DNA from: a virus
Direction: 5' to 3' (one strand)
DNA: 42,495 bases
IMG/VR virus record: IMGVR_UViG_3300044618_001825
Coordinates: 1-42,495 of that record
Both the position numbers and the translations under genes were made by a program. The notes beneath the pieces are model-generated. The model had not been told where the DNA came from. It searched no databases and was given only the letters and a program-made list of their open reading frames with translations. Below are positions 41,358 through 42,495 of this stretch, piece by piece (position 1 is the stretch's first letter; the number at the start of each line of letters is the position of its first letter).

Positions 41358-41597
41358 TTAAATTAATAACTCTGAAGCTGTTATCTCTGATCCAAGGTAC
41401 TTTCTTTTTTGTATAAAATCCTTAACTGATTCATGTCCATTTTGCCTTCCAGCAATTAAAACTACCCATCTTGGCTCAAGCTTTTCGTCTATGCATGTTT
41501 GGCAAAGGAATAGATTAATCGGTAGAAGAGAAGACTTCTTTAAGTTAAGCTTGTTCTTTGTTTTATTACATGAATAACAAAATATTTTTTCGTTCAA
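41358..41597 (-). CDS. Zinc-ribbon protein, 79 aa
   Basis: FCYSCNKTKNKLNLKKSSLLPINLFLCQTCIDEKLEPRWVVLIAGRQNG has two CxxC motifs in the pattern typical of small actinophage proteins (LEPRW-x(V/I)(I/V)LA-GR). Function unknown. Overlaps the previous gene. Confidence 0.75.
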   Translation of the reverse strand: MNEKIFCYSCNKTKNKLNLKKSSLLPINLFLCQTCIDEKLEPRWVVLIAGRQNGHESVKDFIQKRKYLGSEITASELLI

Positions 41598-41902
41598 TTT
41601 GTTGGTTTCCCTTCAAGTTCTACTCGAACACCATAAGACTCAAGTAGTTTTTTAACTTTTGTAACATAATCAATAACTTTTTCTTTTTCTAACCCGTCAA
41701 ACTGAATGAAGTTATCTTCATACAATCTTAACGCCAGAAAGTCTGGATACTTTACTATATCCATTAAAAGAAACATAGGCTTCTTTAGCTCCCATACTTT
41801 CTTTTTCATTTCTTCTGTATAGAATACTGGCTTATTAGGTTCACCAGTCCACTGATTCATTCCATACTTAAAGTGCTTATTATCATATACATTAGAGACC
41901 AT
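41594..41902 (-). CDS. Hypothetical protein, 102 aa
   Basis: FKYGMNQWTGEPNKPVFYTEEMKKKVWELKKPMFLLMDIVKYPDFLALRLYEDNFIQFDGLEKEKVIDYVTKVKKLLESYGVRVELEGKP: mixed alpha/beta. No family recognised. Lies between the WhiB-like gene and a zinc ribbon. Confidence 0.7.
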   Translation of the reverse strand: MVSNVYDNKHFKYGMNQWTGEPNKPVFYTEEMKKKVWELKKPMFLLMDIVKYPDFLALRLYEDNFIQFDGLEKEKVIDYVTKVKKLLESYGVRVELEGKPTN

Positions 41903-42203
41903 GCTTTACCTTTAGCTGCTTCCATGTATCTTTAGTTTTATGTACATTTTTGATTTTATCAACCAGTCCAGAAGATAGGAACACTCCGCCCCAAACCCCG
42001 TACTCATCTTGATCTACTCCAGACTTGTAGCACATGCTTATAACTGGGCAAGATAGGCAGCACTGATCAATTGCATTAGCCATTTGAACATCAGACTCAT
42101 ACTTATCAAAGAATAGGTTGGTATCCATTCCATTGCATGCTGCTAAATCCCACCATCTTATAGAGTCTTGGTCTGAATTTAATTTATTTAAAATGTCTGA
42201 CAT
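41892..42203 (-). CDS. WhiB-family Fe-S transcription factor
   Basis: The 103-residue protein has the four cluster cysteines C23, C49, C52 and C58 (AAC...CLSC...MC), GVWGG turn (DEYGVWGGVFLSS) and a short basic tail. WhiB-like proteins bind the sigma factor and steer RNA polymerase; phage members such as TM4 WhiB block host WhiB2. It may redirect host polymerase to phage promoters, possibly the TGTCA-N11 class, though no data here show this. Confidence 0.9.
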   Translation of the reverse strand: MSDILNKLNSDQDSIRWWDLAACNGMDTNLFFDKYESDVQMANAIDQCCLSCPVISMCYKSGVDQDEYGVWGGVFLSSGLVDKIKNVHKTKDTWKQLKVKHGL

Positions 42204-42405
42204 GTTTTAGCGGAATTGACCATATACCTTTGGAATTAACTGGAAACTCATTTGCGATTCCCCAGGAATTATTTCTATAAATACCTTTGAGATTAAAATA
42301 TCCGCTACTATTTTTTTCCCACGCTATTAAATTATAGTTGTTCCAGTAAAAATTATTTGATCTTTTAATCAGAATTTCTACGCCTCGCTCTGTTAAGTTT
42401 AGCAT
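42184..42405 (-). CDS. Hypothetical protein, 73 aa
   Basis: MLNLTERGVEILIKRSNNFYWNNYNLIAWEKNSSGYFNLKGIYRNNSWGIANEFPVNSKGIWSIPLKHVRHFK: beta-rich, with WGI-x-x-x-(F/V)...GIW-x-(I/V)P. This resembles small phage proteins linked to the WhiB gene. Overlaps WhiB by 20 bases. Confidence 0.65.
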   Translation of the reverse strand: MLNLTERGVEILIKRSNNFYWNNYNLIAWEKNSSGYFNLKGIYRNNSWGIANEFPVNSKGIWSIPLKHVRHFK

Positions 42406-42428
42406 CTTTAAATTGCCTTATCTATACA

Positions 42429-42458
42429 ATTATACATTACGACAGCAAGAGAAGTCAA
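42429..42458 (-). promoter_or_regulatory. Promoter of the WhiB operon
   Basis: TTGACT (42458-42453), 18 bp, TATAAT (42434-42429), about 24 bases before the first start at 42405. Confidence 0.75.
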
Positions 42459-42495
42459 GCTATTTTTTCTCTTTTATACTCGCAATTTTTACTGA

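Noticed and set aside
1-42495. Integrase, attachment site or insertion sequence
   Set aside because: No recombinase motif, terminal inverted repeats or target duplications were seen; both tRNA genes are complete without nearby duplicated ends.

Overview
The window looks like part of the genome of a tailed phage of a low-GC actinobacterium. The phage signs are a run of tail-fibre/baseplate-type genes at the left end, a holin-like membrane protein, a lysozyme-fold protein and long strings of very small, overlapping genes. The actinobacterial signs are a WhiB-type Fe-S regulator, a stand-alone Lsr2-type DNA-binding domain, a DUF7455-like zinc protein, actinophage-style tail genes that begin MAT-x-NKNF-x-VKNGL, and GAAAGG Shine-Dalgarno sequences. 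A freshwater acI/Nanopelagicales-like host fits the AT-rich coding sequence, but that is inference. No terminase, capsid, portal, polymerase or integrase gene is visible, so this is not the whole genome.

Layout. (1) 1-7913, minus strand: eight tail-fibre/structural genes (the last runs off the window), a holin-like gene and a class II (B12-dependent) ribonucleotide reductase. (2) 8132-10893, plus strand: lysozyme-like protein, four small genes, a short promoter-to-terminator RNA, a TylF-like methyltransferase and a 2OG-Fe(II) oxygenase. (3) 12616-10900, minus strand: a small operon with three tiny genes, tRNA-Ile(UAU), a consensus parS site and two or three hypothetical genes. (4) 12.8-24.8 kb, plus strand: about 40 small genes in short operons, a DUF932/TIGR03299 protein, tRNA-Asp, an Api92-like protein and the Lsr2-domain mini-protein. 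(5) 24.83-25.31 kb: a gene-free convergent junction with dyads and tandem repeats. (6) 42.4-25.3 kb, minus strand: WhiB, proteasome-type hydrolase, secreted subtilase, thioredoxin, secreted alanine-rich protein, several Fe(II)/2OG oxygenases, a Dps-like protein, a radical SAM/SPASM-like protein followed by Cys-rich mini-proteins, a sulfotransferase, GroES, YkvA-like protein, a GlcNAc-type glycosyltransferase and many zinc-ribbon mini-proteins.

The most unusual feature is the control architecture of block 4. Fifteen promoters share TGTCA, exactly 11 bp, then a TATAAT-like hexamer, and most are followed within about 30 bases by an ACGAAAGG-type ribosome site. Many are preceded by a CRP/GlxR-type palindrome TGTGA-N6-TCACA, a pair of perfect DnaA boxes (TTATCCACA) 21 bp apart, and a dispersed TTACG...C(T/A)GGAAT element. 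The other blocks use ordinary TTGACA-N17/18-TATAAT promoters, several placed so that the message would be leaderless. The phage therefore seems to use two promoter classes and to offer host DnaA, CRP-family and ParB proteins their own binding sites.

Block 6 looks like an accessory chemistry arm: oxygenases, sulfotransferase, glycosyltransferase, methyltransferase and radical SAM enzyme could modify a surface glycan or peptide, while GroES, thioredoxin, Dps-like, proteasome-like and secreted proteins could adjust host physiology. These roles are inferred from protein family only.
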